The notes below the pieces were generated by a model. It made no database searches and was not told the DNA's origin. It saw only the letters and a program-made list of their open reading frames with translations. From the NCBI GenBank assembly GCA_044359405.1, contig JBIKMC010000100.1, forward strand, positions 1-11,147: 11,147 nt of DNA. Direction: 5' to 3'. This DNA is from SYIM01 sp044359405. Its GTDB lineage: Bacteria; Pseudomonadota; Gammaproteobacteria; Burkholderiales; Burkholderiaceae_E. Positions 1-10,447 of this stretch are shown here, piece by piece (position 1 is the first letter of the stretch; each line of letters opens with the position of its first letter). The position numbers and the translations under genes are program-made.

Positions 1-842
<842 letters not shown>

Positions 843-1068
843 GGCGGGACCTCCGCTTCAAGCATGCACGCACCCCGTCCCGCGCCGATACCAGCCAGCG
901 CAAACTCGCGTCGCCCCGACACGCCATCGGTCAGGTCAATGCGATGCGTAACACCGCCGGTCTTGTCCGAAGTCGTTCGCCGTCTCCGATACTCACGCCA
1001 TGCTGGTGGATGGCAGCAAGCGACAGCCTGCGCTGCCGCTTCCATCCGCCATCTGATCAGGCGCGCGC
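843..1068. other. Divergent intergenic region between glycosidase-like gene and P-type ATPase
   Basis: This 226-base gap separates the minus-strand glycosidase-like gene from the plus-strand ATPase. I see no convincing sigma-70 -35/-10 pair in either direction and no terminator. A minus-strand frame of 78 codons (839-1075) spans it; its stop overlaps the glycosidase-like ATG as ATGA, but its product resembles nothing I recognise and it overlaps the ATPase start. It is treated as unproven. Confidence 0.6.
849..854 (-). promoter_or_regulatory. Ribosome-binding site of the glycosidase-like gene
   Basis: The minus strand reads GGAGGT, then six bases (CCCGCC), then ATG at 842. This near-consensus Shine-Dalgarno site supports the long N-terminal form over any start nearer the hydrophobic segment, where the only in-frame ATG (codon 49) would fall inside that segment. 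Confidence 0.75.
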
Positions 1069-3620
<2,552 letters not shown>

Positions 3621-3624
<4 letters not shown>

Positions 3625-3647
3625 CACAAGCGCGCTGCCGCGATTAG
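3621..3647 (+). promoter_or_regulatory. Weak candidate promoter before acyl-CoA dehydrogenase
   Basis: A perfect TTGACA (3621-3626) overlaps the ATPase stop codon. The only -10-like hexamer at a usable distance is GATTAG (3642-3647, spacer 15, three of six matches). Transcription would start within about ten bases of the dehydrogenase ATG, giving an almost leaderless message; this fits the poor ribosome site there (GCGGGG). A chance hexamer is quite possible. Confidence 0.22.
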
Positions 3648-3659
3648 CCTGCGGGGCTC

Positions 3660-4823
3660 ATGAGCATTGACTTCACCCCAGAACAGCACTCCATTCGCGC
3701 CGCCGTGTCGAAGCTGTGCGAAGCCTTCGGCGACGACTATTGGCTGGCACGCGATCGCGACGGGTGCTTTCCAGAGGACTTCTGTCGGGCGATCGCCGAC
3801 CACGGCTACATGGGAATCGCGATGCCAGTCGCCTACGGCGGCAGCGGTCTCGGCATCACCGAGGCGGCCATCCTGCTGCAGACCATCGCCGAATCAGGTG
3901 CCGGAAACGGTGGAGTCTCATCTGTCAGCTTGGGCATTTTCGGACTGAACCCGGTCGTGCGCTTTGGTAGCGAAGCGCAAAAGATGCGCATGCTGCCCCC
4001 TATCATCCGTCGCGACGATATCGCCTGCTTTGGCGTGACTGAACCGAACACGGGTCTGGACACGACGCGATTGAAAACCCGGGCCGTCCGTCAAGGCGAT
4101 CGCTACATCGTGCACGGGCAAAAGGTCTGGATCAGTACCGCGCAGGTCGCCAACAAGATTCTTCTCATTGCACGGACCAGCCCTGAGGGCGAGGGTCGTC
4201 CCATAGACGGTCTGAGTCTGTTCTATACCGACCTGGATCGCAGCAAGGTTGAGATTCGCGAAATCGAAAAGATGGGAAGACACTGCGTCGATTCCAATCA
4301 AGTGTTCATCGATGGCCTTGAAATACCCGTTGAAAACCGCATCGGCGAAGAAGGAAAGGGCTTTCGGTATCTGTTGCACGGCATCAACCCCGAGCGCATT
4401 CTGATCGCGGCGGGTCTCGTCGGGCTGGGCAGAGCAGCACTGGCCAAAGCCACCCAATACGCACGCGACCGCGTGGTCTTCGGACGTCCAATCGGGATGA
4501 ACCAGTCCATCCAGCACCCACTTGCACATAGTTGGGCACAGCTGGAGGCCGCCAATCTGATGGTGTTTCGGGCCGCGCAACTGTATGACCGGGGAGAAGA
4601 CTGCGGTGACTTCGCCAATGCTGCCAAGTATCTGGCGGGTGAGGCTGCTTTTGAAACCTGCAATACAGCCGTACTGACCCATGGTGGAATGGGTTATGCG
4701 AAGGAGTATCACGTCGAGCGCTACCTGCGCGAAGTACTCATTCATCGCATCGCACCGATCACGCCGCACCTCATCCTGTGCTACCTGGCCGAGCGCGTGC
4801 TGGGTCTTCCGAAATCTTATTGA
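3660..4823 (+). CDS. Acyl-CoA dehydrogenase family protein
   Basis: A 387-residue FAD enzyme, full length for the family. It is expected to oxidise an acyl-CoA to the 2,3-enoyl-CoA and pass electrons to electron-transfer flavoprotein in the cytoplasm. Seen: N-terminal helical domain (about 5-115); middle-domain signature FGVTEPNTGLDTT (124-136), in the region that contacts FAD and substrate; VWIST (157-161); C-terminal helical domain with R271-VVFGRPIG and GGMGY (342-346). The usual catalytic Glu of medium/short-chain enzymes, within YEGT near the C-terminus, is missing: the aligned stretch reads RIAPIT (363-368). A Glu is present in NPER (E245), the position used by isovaleryl-CoA and long-chain dehydrogenases, so E245 is the likely base. 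This inference comes from aligning by eye. It is first in a run with a CoA-transferase (27-base gap) and TRAP genes, suggesting it acts on the acyl-CoA that the transferase makes. The substrate is unknown. The ATG at 3660 gives a normal N-terminus. Confidence 0.92.
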   Translation: MSIDFTPEQHSIRAAVSKLCEAFGDDYWLARDRDGCFPEDFCRAIADHGYMGIAMPVAYGGSGLGITEAAILLQTIAESGAGNGGVSSVSLGIFGLNPVVRFGSEAQKMRMLPPIIRRDDIACFGVTEPNTGLDTTRLKTRAVRQGDRYIVHGQKVWISTAQVANKILLIARTSPEGEGRPIDGLSLFYTDLDRSKVEIREIEKMGRHCVDSNQVFIDGLEIPVENRIGEEGKGFRYLLHGINPERILIAAGLVGLGRAALAKATQYARDRVVFGRPIGMNQSIQHPLAHSWAQLEAANLMVFRAAQLYDRGEDCGDFANAAKYLAGEAAFETCNTAVLTHGGMGYAKEYHVERYLREVLIHRIAPITPHLILCYLAERVLGLPKSY

Positions 4824-4850
4824 GCGTGAACAGGTCAGCGAAGGTCTTTC

Positions 4851-6062
4851 ATGAATGGTCCTCTGCACGGCATCCGAATCATCGATCAGTCCAATATGCT
4901 GATGGCACCCTATGCCACCCAGATCCTGGGTGACATGGGTGCAGACGTCATCAAGATCGAGTCTCCTGAAGGCGACCCCGTGCGCGGCATCGGTCCTATG
5001 CGCAATCCCGGTATGGGGGCCATTTATCTCAACGCCAACCGTAGCAAGCGCAGCGTGGTCATCGACCTGAAGCAGCCCGAGGGTCGCTCCGCCCTGCTCG
5101 ACCTGGTGCGCAATGCCGATGTATTTCTAAGCAATCTTCGGCCTCGATCACTCGACGGTCTGGGGCTGGGCTGGAGAGACCTGTCGGCCATCAATCCACG
5201 CCTGGTATACGCCAACCTGTTCGGCTTCGCGCAGGACGGTCCGTATGCCGACTATCCCGCCTTTGACGATCTGATTCAGGGCGCAGTGGCATTGCCGTGG
5301 TTATCGCACCGAGCCGACGGCGGTCCAGCGCGCTACGCGCCCACCGCCATCGTTGACCGCGGTGTGGCGCTCTGGGCCGTGGGTCAAATCAATGCCGCGC
5401 TCTTTGCACGCGAGCGAGGTGCGGGTGGCCAGCACATCGAAATTCCCATGTTCGAGATGATGGCCAGCCTGGTATTGGCCGATCATCTGGCTGGCGAAAC
5501 CTTCAGCCCTCCGATGGGCGAACCCGGCTACGTGCGCATGCTCAATCCGCATCGGCGCCCCTTCCAGACCCTGGACGGTTACATCTGCGTCATGATCTAC
5601 ACAGACCGGCACTGGGCCTCATTTTTTAAGGCTCTGGGTGAAGAGGCGCAGTACAAGGCCGATGAGCGCTATCGCAGCATGACCACGCGCACGCAAAACA
5701 TCCAGGCCATCTACGGCGAACTGAGCGAACGACTGCTCACCCGCACCACCGCCCAGTGGATGGAACTGATGCGCGAGGCCGATGTGCCGGCCATTCCGAT
5801 GCACACGCTCGCGTCGCTGATCGACGACCCACATCTTGCCCAGACCGGATTTCTGCAATCCCTTGAGCACCCCTCTGAGGGTACGCTTCGCGCCATCGCG
5901 TATCCCAGCCGCTGGACACAGACCCAGCCCGCGGCGACCCGCCCCGCACCGCGCCTGGGTGAACACACGCATGAGGTGCTGACTGAAATCGGCTATTCAC
6001 CCGAGCGCATTGCCGCTCTTGAGAAATCAAAGGCTATTGGCTGTCTGAAGGCGGCTGCATGA
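4851..6062 (+). CDS. Class III (CaiB/BaiF family) CoA-transferase
   Basis: A 403-residue enzyme that moves CoA from a donor acyl-CoA (often succinyl-CoA) to a free carboxylic acid. Hallmarks seen: LGDMGADVIKIE (27-38); an NxNRSKRSVVIDLK region (61-74); FDDLIQG (138-144); and D169 in IVDRG, matching the catalytic Asp of formyl-CoA transferase (also D169), which forms the aspartyl-CoA intermediate. Length is normal for the family. AAGGT six bases before the ATG supports the start. Its stop overlaps the ATG of the TRAP small permease in ATGA, so translation of transport and activation is coupled. This points to the acceptor being the imported acid. The acceptor could be a branched, hydroxylated or aromatic acid; the sequence does not say which. 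Formyl-CoA or carnitine specificity is not supported over any other. Confidence 0.93.
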   Translation: MNGPLHGIRIIDQSNMLMAPYATQILGDMGADVIKIESPEGDPVRGIGPMRNPGMGAIYLNANRSKRSVVIDLKQPEGRSALLDLVRNADVFLSNLRPRSLDGLGLGWRDLSAINPRLVYANLFGFAQDGPYADYPAFDDLIQGAVALPWLSHRADGGPARYAPTAIVDRGVALWAVGQINAALFARERGAGGQHIEIPMFEMMASLVLADHLAGETFSPPMGEPGYVRMLNPHRRPFQTLDGYICVMIYTDRHWASFFKALGEEAQYKADERYRSMTTRTQNIQAIYGELSERLLTRTTAQWMELMREADVPAIPMHTLASLIDDPHLAQTGFLQSLEHPSEGTLRAIAYPSRWTQTQPAATRPAPRLGEHTHEVLTEIGYSPERIAALEKSKAIGCLKAAA

Positions 6063-6628
6063 ACGCACACGCTGCAACACCGACTGGCGCGTCGACCATC
6101 AGTCGACTGAGCCATCGCCTCGAATCAGTCTTCGAAGCCCTGGCTGCGCTCTGCCTGTTTGCCGTCATGGCTATCGTATTCACCGATGTGGGTAGTCGTT
6201 ACCTGTTTTCCAAACCTTATGCGTGGTCTTACGAACTGATCGGCATGTACCTGATGCCCGCCATGTTTTACTTCGCCTTGCCCGCCGCTTATTCCCACGG
6301 TCACCATGTCTGCGTAGACCTGCTGCGCGGACGCATGCCGCCTGCGCTCATCAATGTGTTCGAGTCCATCGGTTGCGCAGCGACAGCCTCGGTATTCGGA
6401 CTGATCGCCTGGATTTTTCAGGCCTCAGCCCGCGAAAAATTTTTCGCTGATGCGGTCGTCATGGGTGTGCGTGAATGGCCCAGCTGGATACCTGATGCGT
6501 TTGTCGCGCTGGGTAGTCTGGCCATCGCGCTGAGACTTCTGGCGCGCACGCTCGCTCACGGCCTGGCTTTGGTCCGAGGCGAGACCTTTGCGGACGCGAC
6601 CGTCCCGCCGATCGAGCGCCAGCCATGA
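6059..6628 (+). CDS. dctQ: TRAP transporter small permease, DctQ family
   Basis: A 189-residue inner-membrane protein with four hydrophobic segments (about 25-46, 59-78, 103-120, 145-165). It is the small membrane subunit of a tripartite ATP-independent periplasmic transporter and partners the large DctM subunit. Family features seen: D43 and R47 at the end of TM1, the W56-xx-E59 pair opening TM2, and G81-HHVCVD87 following it. An ATGA overlap joins it to the CoA-transferase upstream and another joins it to dctM downstream. The acidic/proline tail from about 174 is the usual variable C-terminus. The symbol denotes the family, not C4-dicarboxylate specificity. Confidence 0.92.
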   Translation: MNAHAATPTGASTISRLSHRLESVFEALAALCLFAVMAIVFTDVGSRYLFSKPYAWSYELIGMYLMPAMFYFALPAAYSHGHHVCVDLLRGRMPPALINVFESIGCAATASVFGLIAWIFQASAREKFFADAVVMGVREWPSWIPDAFVALGSLAIALRLLARTLAHGLALVRGETFADATVPPIERQP

Positions 6629-7911
6629 CCGCGACCCTGGTCATCGTCCTGCTGGTCATTCTGCTTCTGTCCGGTATTCCCGTCGCCTTCGCACTGCTGA
6701 TCGCAGGCTCGGTGGGATTGCTGACTACGGGGGGTCTGGGCTTACTGAGCGGCATTCTGTCCACCACATCGCTGTCGACGGTCAACTCCTACGAGATGAT
6801 CTCGATACCCATGTTTATTCTCATGGCTGAATTCGTCATTCTGTCGGGCATTGGCGAGCAGCTGTTTCGCGCGGCGGCCGTGTGGATGGGGCGCACACCA
6901 GGTGGTCTTGGTATTGCCACGGCCCTCGCCGGCGCGGGTTTCGGTTCGATCTCGGGCTCCAGCACGGCGGCGGCAGCCACCTTGTCATCAACATCGATCC
7001 CGGCCATGCTGCAGCATGGCTACGAGCCGCGCATGGCCTGCGGCGTCGTGGCCATCTCGGGTACCCTCGCGATGCTGATACCGCCCTCAATCGCGCTGAT
7101 TCTTTACGGCATCATTGCCGATGTCAGCGTGGGTAAGCTGCTGGTCGGTGGCGTCATTCCCGGGCTTCTGGTCACCCTCACCATCGCGCTCACCGTGCTG
7201 TATCTGGTCTGGCGCGATCCCTCCTGCGCGCCGCGCGGGCCACGTTACTCGCTCGGGGAAAAATTCCACGCGCTGCGCGATATCTGGCCCATGCTGCTGC
7301 TGATCGGATCAGTGACTGGCGTCATCTATGCCGGCATTGCCACCCCTACGGAAGCCTCGGCCGCGGGGGCCTCTGGCGCGATGATCATCAGTGCCCTGCT
7401 GGGCAAGCTTGGCTGGGCCTCGCTGGGGCGCGCCCTGCTCAATGCGCTTCGCTCAAGCTGCATGATTTTCATGATTCTGGTGGGCGCTCATGTGTTCGGA
7501 TATTTTTTCACGCTCACCGGTTTTACCAACGCGCTGGTCGCAAGCATCTCGGGCGCCGGGATTTCGGCATGGTTGGTGATGCTCGCCATCATCGTGCTGC
7601 TGCTCATCCTGGGCTGCTTTCTCGATCAGATTGCCATCCTGGTGCTCACCATTCCGGTGCTGCTGCCCGTGGTGAAAAGTCTGGGTTTTGACCCTGTGTG
7701 GTTCGGCGTCATCATGGTGATCACCGGTGAAGTCGGCATGGTCACGCCGCCGGTGGGCCTTAACGCCTTTGTAGTGGCGCGTTATGCCAAGCGACCGCTC
7801 GCCGAGGTTTTTATCGGAGTATGGCCCCACGTGGTGGCCCATATACTGCTCATCGCCATCTTCGTGGCATTACCCGATCTCATTCTCTGGCTACCTGCGC
7901 AAATGAACTGA
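6625..7911 (+). CDS. dctM: TRAP transporter large permease, DctM family
   Basis: A 428-residue polytopic inner-membrane subunit that forms the ion-coupled substrate path of the TRAP transporter. It is hydrophobic throughout, with about 11-12 membrane segments and hairpin-like regions, and has the expected length. Family motifs: SIPMF (60-64); the Gly/Ser-rich GSISGSSTA (107-115); IPPS (152-155); GIATPTEA (237-244); and GMVTPPVGLN (371-380) in the second repeat. The pseudo-symmetric pairs are typical of the ion-transporter superfamily fold. It starts in ATGA overlap with dctQ. A 54-base gap then precedes the binding-protein gene, which has its own strong ribosome site, fitting a need for more copies of the periplasmic subunit. 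Confidence 0.95.
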   Translation: MTATLVIVLLVILLLSGIPVAFALLIAGSVGLLTTGGLGLLSGILSTTSLSTVNSYEMISIPMFILMAEFVILSGIGEQLFRAAAVWMGRTPGGLGIATALAGAGFGSISGSSTAAAATLSSTSIPAMLQHGYEPRMACGVVAISGTLAMLIPPSIALILYGIIADVSVGKLLVGGVIPGLLVTLTIALTVLYLVWRDPSCAPRGPRYSLGEKFHALRDIWPMLLLIGSVTGVIYAGIATPTEASAAGASGAMIISALLGKLGWASLGRALLNALRSSCMIFMILVGAHVFGYFFTLTGFTNALVASISGAGISAWLVMLAIIVLLLILGCFLDQIAILVLTIPVLLPVVKSLGFDPVWFGVIMVITGEVGMVTPPVGLNAFVVARYAKRPLAEVFIGVWPHVVAHILLIAIFVALPDLILWLPAQMN

Positions 7912-7949
7912 CGCGCGCCATCAGCTGACCCTGACGCTCTTAATACTTC

Positions 7950-7956
7950 AAGGAGG
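7950..7956 (+). promoter_or_regulatory. Strong ribosome-binding site before dctP
   Basis: AAGGAGG, nine bases before the ATG at 7966, is the strongest Shine-Dalgarno sequence among the plus-strand operon genes. It probably boosts the binding protein over the two permeases, which are translated by ATGA coupling. Confidence 0.8.
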
Positions 7957-7965
7957 AGACTTACG

Positions 7966-8982
7966 ATGCAACCCACCCGTACCTTCAAGCGCCTTGCGCT
8001 GGCGGCCGCAATCGGGCTGACCTCACTGTCGGCCCTGGCACAAACCACGACCATCCGCGTTGCCGACTCGCTGCCAGTCGGACATTTTTTCGCCGAGCAC
8101 GGCCTCAAGTTCTGGATTGCTGAAGTACGCAAACAAACCAATAATGCGTTAGACATTCAGCACTTTCCAGCCGAACAGCTGGGCAAAGCCAAGGACATGC
8201 TGCAGTTGGCCATGACGGGCGTAGCCGATGCCGCGTACGTGGTCCCATCTTATGTCTCCGACAAGATGCCCCTTATGACGGTCTCTGAGTTGCCTGGACT
8301 GGCCAGCAACTCCTGTCAGGGCACCAAAGCTTTCATGCAGTTGGCCCGAGGCGGCGTTCTGGACAAGAAAGAGCTCGCCCCCAACGGGGTCGTGGTTCTG
8401 TTCTCGACCATTCTCGACCCGTACCAGGCCTACGCCAATCGTAAATTTGACTCGCTGGAGGGCTTCAAGGGACTAAAGCTGCGCACAGCCGGTGGCGCCC
8501 AGGGCGCCCTGGTGAAAGCCTTGGGTGGTGTCCCGGTGAATATGTCTGCGCCTGAGACCTATGAGGCCTTGTCGCGCGGCACCATTGACGGCGTGATCTT
8601 TCCCGCGGCCAGCCTCATCGCCTACGACCTTCCCAGCCGGCTCAAGTCGGCCACCCAGGGCGTAAGCTTTGGCACCGTGGTACTGACCTACGCCATGAGC
8701 CAAAAGCGCTTTCAATCGTTTCCGGCCAATGTGCAGGCAGCCATGCTGAAGGCGGGCGATGCAGCGGCGTCCAACGTTTGCGCCTGGCTCGACAATGGCA
8801 GCGCGGCCAACCAGCAAAAGATCACCGCAGCCGGGGTCAGCTTCTTCCGCCTGAGCGACGCTGACCAGAAACGCCTGGCTGAGGCCTCGGAAGTTGTGCA
8901 GCGCGACTGGGCCCAGGCCCTGGACAAGCGCGGCAAACCAGGTACCGAGGTCCTGGAAGCCTACATCAGTGCCTTGAAGTAA
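7966..8982 (+). CDS. dctP: TRAP transporter solute-binding protein, DctP family
   Basis: A 338-residue periplasmic receptor that captures the acid and delivers it to the adjacent DctQM. Seen: a Sec signal peptide (basic TFKR, hydrophobic core, cleavage after ALA at 25); AEQLGKAKDM (69-78), which fits the family pattern near the ligand site; LKLRTAGG (170-177) with R173, the conserved Arg that normally salt-bridges the ligand carboxylate; and PETYEALSRGTIDG (196-209). The PETYEAL-RGTIDG form belongs to a DctP subgroup distinct from the C4-dicarboxylate/sialate type, whose signature reads closer to ALQTGVxDGQENP. Only two cysteines occur in the whole protein, C117 and C272; in the periplasm they could form a disulfide. 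It is last in the operon. Substrate class: a carboxylate, identity unknown. Confidence 0.93.
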   Translation: MQPTRTFKRLALAAAIGLTSLSALAQTTTIRVADSLPVGHFFAEHGLKFWIAEVRKQTNNALDIQHFPAEQLGKAKDMLQLAMTGVADAAYVVPSYVSDKMPLMTVSELPGLASNSCQGTKAFMQLARGGVLDKKELAPNGVVVLFSTILDPYQAYANRKFDSLEGFKGLKLRTAGGAQGALVKALGGVPVNMSAPETYEALSRGTIDGVIFPAASLIAYDLPSRLKSATQGVSFGTVVLTYAMSQKRFQSFPANVQAAMLKAGDAAASNVCAWLDNGSAANQQKITAAGVSFFRLSDADQKRLAEASEVVQRDWAQALDKRGKPGTEVLEAYISALK

Positions 8983-8993
8983 CTCAGCAACCG

Positions 8994-9039
8994 CTGATCA
9001 CGGGCGTATGCCGCGCGACGACATCCAGCCCGTGATCAG
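8994..9039. repeat. 12-bp perfect inverted repeat at the convergent gene ends (possible bidirectional terminator)
   Basis: CTGATCACGGGC (8994-9005) is repeated in inverted form as GCCCGTGATCAG (9028-9039), with 22 bases between. The left arm contains the stop codon of the minus-strand hydrolase and lies 11 bases after the dctP stop. A transcript from either strand can form this hairpin. No T-run follows on either side, so it is not a classical intrinsic terminator; it could still stall or stabilise 3' ends or block read-through between convergent genes. The right arm and loop code for the hydrolase C-terminus. Confidence 0.6.
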
Positions 9040-10194
9040 TTGTACCGCCTGAGACAGCTGCGCAGGCTGCCCGGCATAGTAGTGCGTGGCACCCTCGATC
9101 ACGTGAAACTGTTTGTCAGCGGACGCGCTGGCCTCGTACACCATGCGCGGATGAGGTTGCGGCACCGCGTCATCGGCTCCGTTTTCAATCACCAGCAGCG
9201 GCGCTTTAACCCGCTGTGCGCAGCTGAGTGCATCGCCTTTGGAATCATCGATCGACCACTGCGATAGCCAGGAACGTAGCGTGCTGAAACGGGCCAAGCC
9301 CACCGGGCCGGTATTCACTGTCTCCGGGTTGCCCAGATAACACCAGCGCGGGCGTCGCCCATTCGGATCGAGTGCCGGATCAAGAAATCGCGGGTCAGCT
9401 AATGTTCGATGCACGATGAACCCGCGTTCAAGTTCGCCTGTTTTGCGTGCCCGCAACTCGCTCAGCAAATCTTTGACATGGGCGGTAATGCGGCGAACGC
9501 GGCCAAGCTGCGCCTGACGATAGTGCTCAACAAACGTTGATTTATAAGGCGGCTGATCAGGGTTGGCCGGATTGTAGATGTCGAGGGACGCATCCCGGTC
9601 ATCGGGGTCGAGCTCATTGCGCACCGACGGATCGATCATGTCCACCAGCAGCCGTGCCCGCGACAGGTGCGCAGCCTGGTACACAATTCCATCAGCCGGA
9701 ATCAGCCCGGCCCCGACGAGATCGACTGGGTCTCCTGCCGGCGTGTGAGTGATGGAGGGCCTTTCAGCCTGCTCCTGATAGAACATCGCCAGAGCGCCTC
9801 CGCCGCTCCAACCACCCAGGACCACCTGCTCATAGCCCAGCACCTCGCGTGCATGGCGAATGTAGGCACCCAGATCGAGCAGCACTTTCTCCAGGATGAG
9901 GGCGGTGTCGTTCTTTGCGTAGCGACTGGCCGCACACAGCACGTGAACGCCCTCGCGCGCCACCATTTCCCGAGGCAGGGGCAACAGCTGCAAGGTGGAC
10001 GACGGGTGCATAAAAATGAGCAGCGTGCGCGAAGGCCTGCCCTCGGGACGCAGCAGCAGTCCCTCAAGATTGACCGCACCCTGGTTTCCTGAGAAGCCAT
10101 AGGTTTCGGTGAAGGCCGCCCGTTCTTCGTAGCGGACATGGATCCAGTCGGTACACACGGTGTGGGCCGAAACGGCCGAGCTGACATCATTCAT
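8998..10194 (-). CDS. Alpha/beta hydrolase
   Basis: A 398-residue cytoplasmic serine hydrolase with no signal peptide. Seen: a beta-strand then FMHPSST (61-67), the HG/HP oxyanion-loop region; nucleophile elbow GGWSGGG with S130; candidate acid D341 or D342 in ENGADD (337-342); and catalytic H371 in EGATHYY (367-373). The triad order Ser-Asp-His fits the fold. A large insertion (about 145-320) between the nucleophile and the acid probably forms a lid domain. The frame stays open upstream to 10521, but I choose the ATG at 10194: residues before it are low-complexity and Gly/Arg-rich, would overlap the divergent promoter and signal peptide of the next gene, and the MNDVSS start precedes the conserved part. 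No good ribosome site is visible, so the start is uncertain. It likely cleaves an ester or thioester; its place between two TRAP loci hints at a role in releasing or recycling the transported acid, which is inference. Confidence 0.85.
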   Translation of the reverse strand: MNDVSSAVSAHTVCTDWIHVRYEERAAFTETYGFSGNQGAVNLEGLLLRPEGRPSRTLLIFMHPSSTLQLLPLPREMVAREGVHVLCAASRYAKNDTALILEKVLLDLGAYIRHAREVLGYEQVVLGGWSGGGALAMFYQEQAERPSITHTPAGDPVDLVGAGLIPADGIVYQAAHLSRARLLVDMIDPSVRNELDPDDRDASLDIYNPANPDQPPYKSTFVEHYRQAQLGRVRRITAHVKDLLSELRARKTGELERGFIVHRTLADPRFLDPALDPNGRRPRWCYLGNPETVNTGPVGLARFSTLRSWLSQWSIDDSKGDALSCAQRVKAPLLVIENGADDAVPQPHPRMVYEASASADKQFHVIEGATHYYAGQPAQLSQAVQLITGWMSSRGIRP

Positions 10195-10244
10195 CGAACA
10201 GTGCTCGCACACGGAAAAGCCAGATTGTGCGCCAAGCCGGCCAG

Positions 10245-10330
10245 ACCCGCGAACCCCACAGCCGGGACCGCCCCCCATGGGTAACCCGCGAACACCATAA
10301 CCGGACCGCCCCCACTCTGGCTGACCCGCA
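10245..10330. repeat. Tandem ~39-bp imperfect direct repeats in the divergent promoter region
   Basis: Two long units start with ACCCGCGAAC at 10245 and 10284 and both continue through CCGG and ACCGCCCCC, with about three substitutions and one- or two-base indels over 33 bp. A third, partial unit (ACCCGCA) starts at 10324, so the spacing is 39 then 40 bases. They lie between the hydrolase and the second TRAP binding-protein gene, ending just upstream of the predicted -35. They may be operator copies for a regulator or the relic of a local duplication. Confidence 0.7.
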
Positions 10331-10342
10331 AATCGCGGGCCA

Positions 10343-10370
10343 TCGACAATTGTGGGCTTCCGGATATGAT
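10343..10370 (+). promoter_or_regulatory. Sigma-70 promoter candidate for the second TRAP binding protein
   Basis: TCGACA (10343-10348), a 16-base spacer, then TATGAT (10365-10370); each hexamer matches consensus at five of six positions. This would give a leader of about 70 bases before the ATG at 10448. Just upstream is an inverted repeat CCCGC-AAATC-GCGGG (10325-10339), and the spacer start holds the palindrome ACAATTGT (10346-10353); either could be bound by a regulator. The third partial unit of the tandem repeats overlaps the first of these. Confidence 0.5.
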
Positions 10371-10434
10371 TCGCAGGTAATCGCACCCTAAATCGCACAA
10401 CTGCCCAAACAAGCCGGCCAGTGACCGGTCCGAC

Positions 10435-10440
10435 AGGAGA
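10435..10440 (+). promoter_or_regulatory. Ribosome-binding site of second TRAP binding protein
   Basis: AGGAGA lies seven bases before the ATG at 10448. This, together with the signal peptide that begins at that ATG, fixes the start. Confidence 0.75.
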
Positions 10441-10447
10441 CACTCTC

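Noticed and set aside
3918..4868. 316-codon open frame on the minus strand opposite the acyl-CoA dehydrogenase
   Set aside because: It lies almost wholly antisense to a gene with clear family motifs and its product has no recognisable domain; a shadow frame of high-GC coding DNA.
4851..6062. Carnitine or formyl-CoA specific assignment (CaiB or Frc) for the CoA-transferase
   Set aside because: The catalytic Asp and family motifs are shared by all class III transferases; neighbours include no oxalyl-CoA decarboxylase or other carnitine genes.
8994..9039. Classical intrinsic (rho-independent) terminator
   Set aside because: The arms are perfect but no T-run follows on either strand and the loop is long, so it is listed as an inverted repeat with possible terminator function only.
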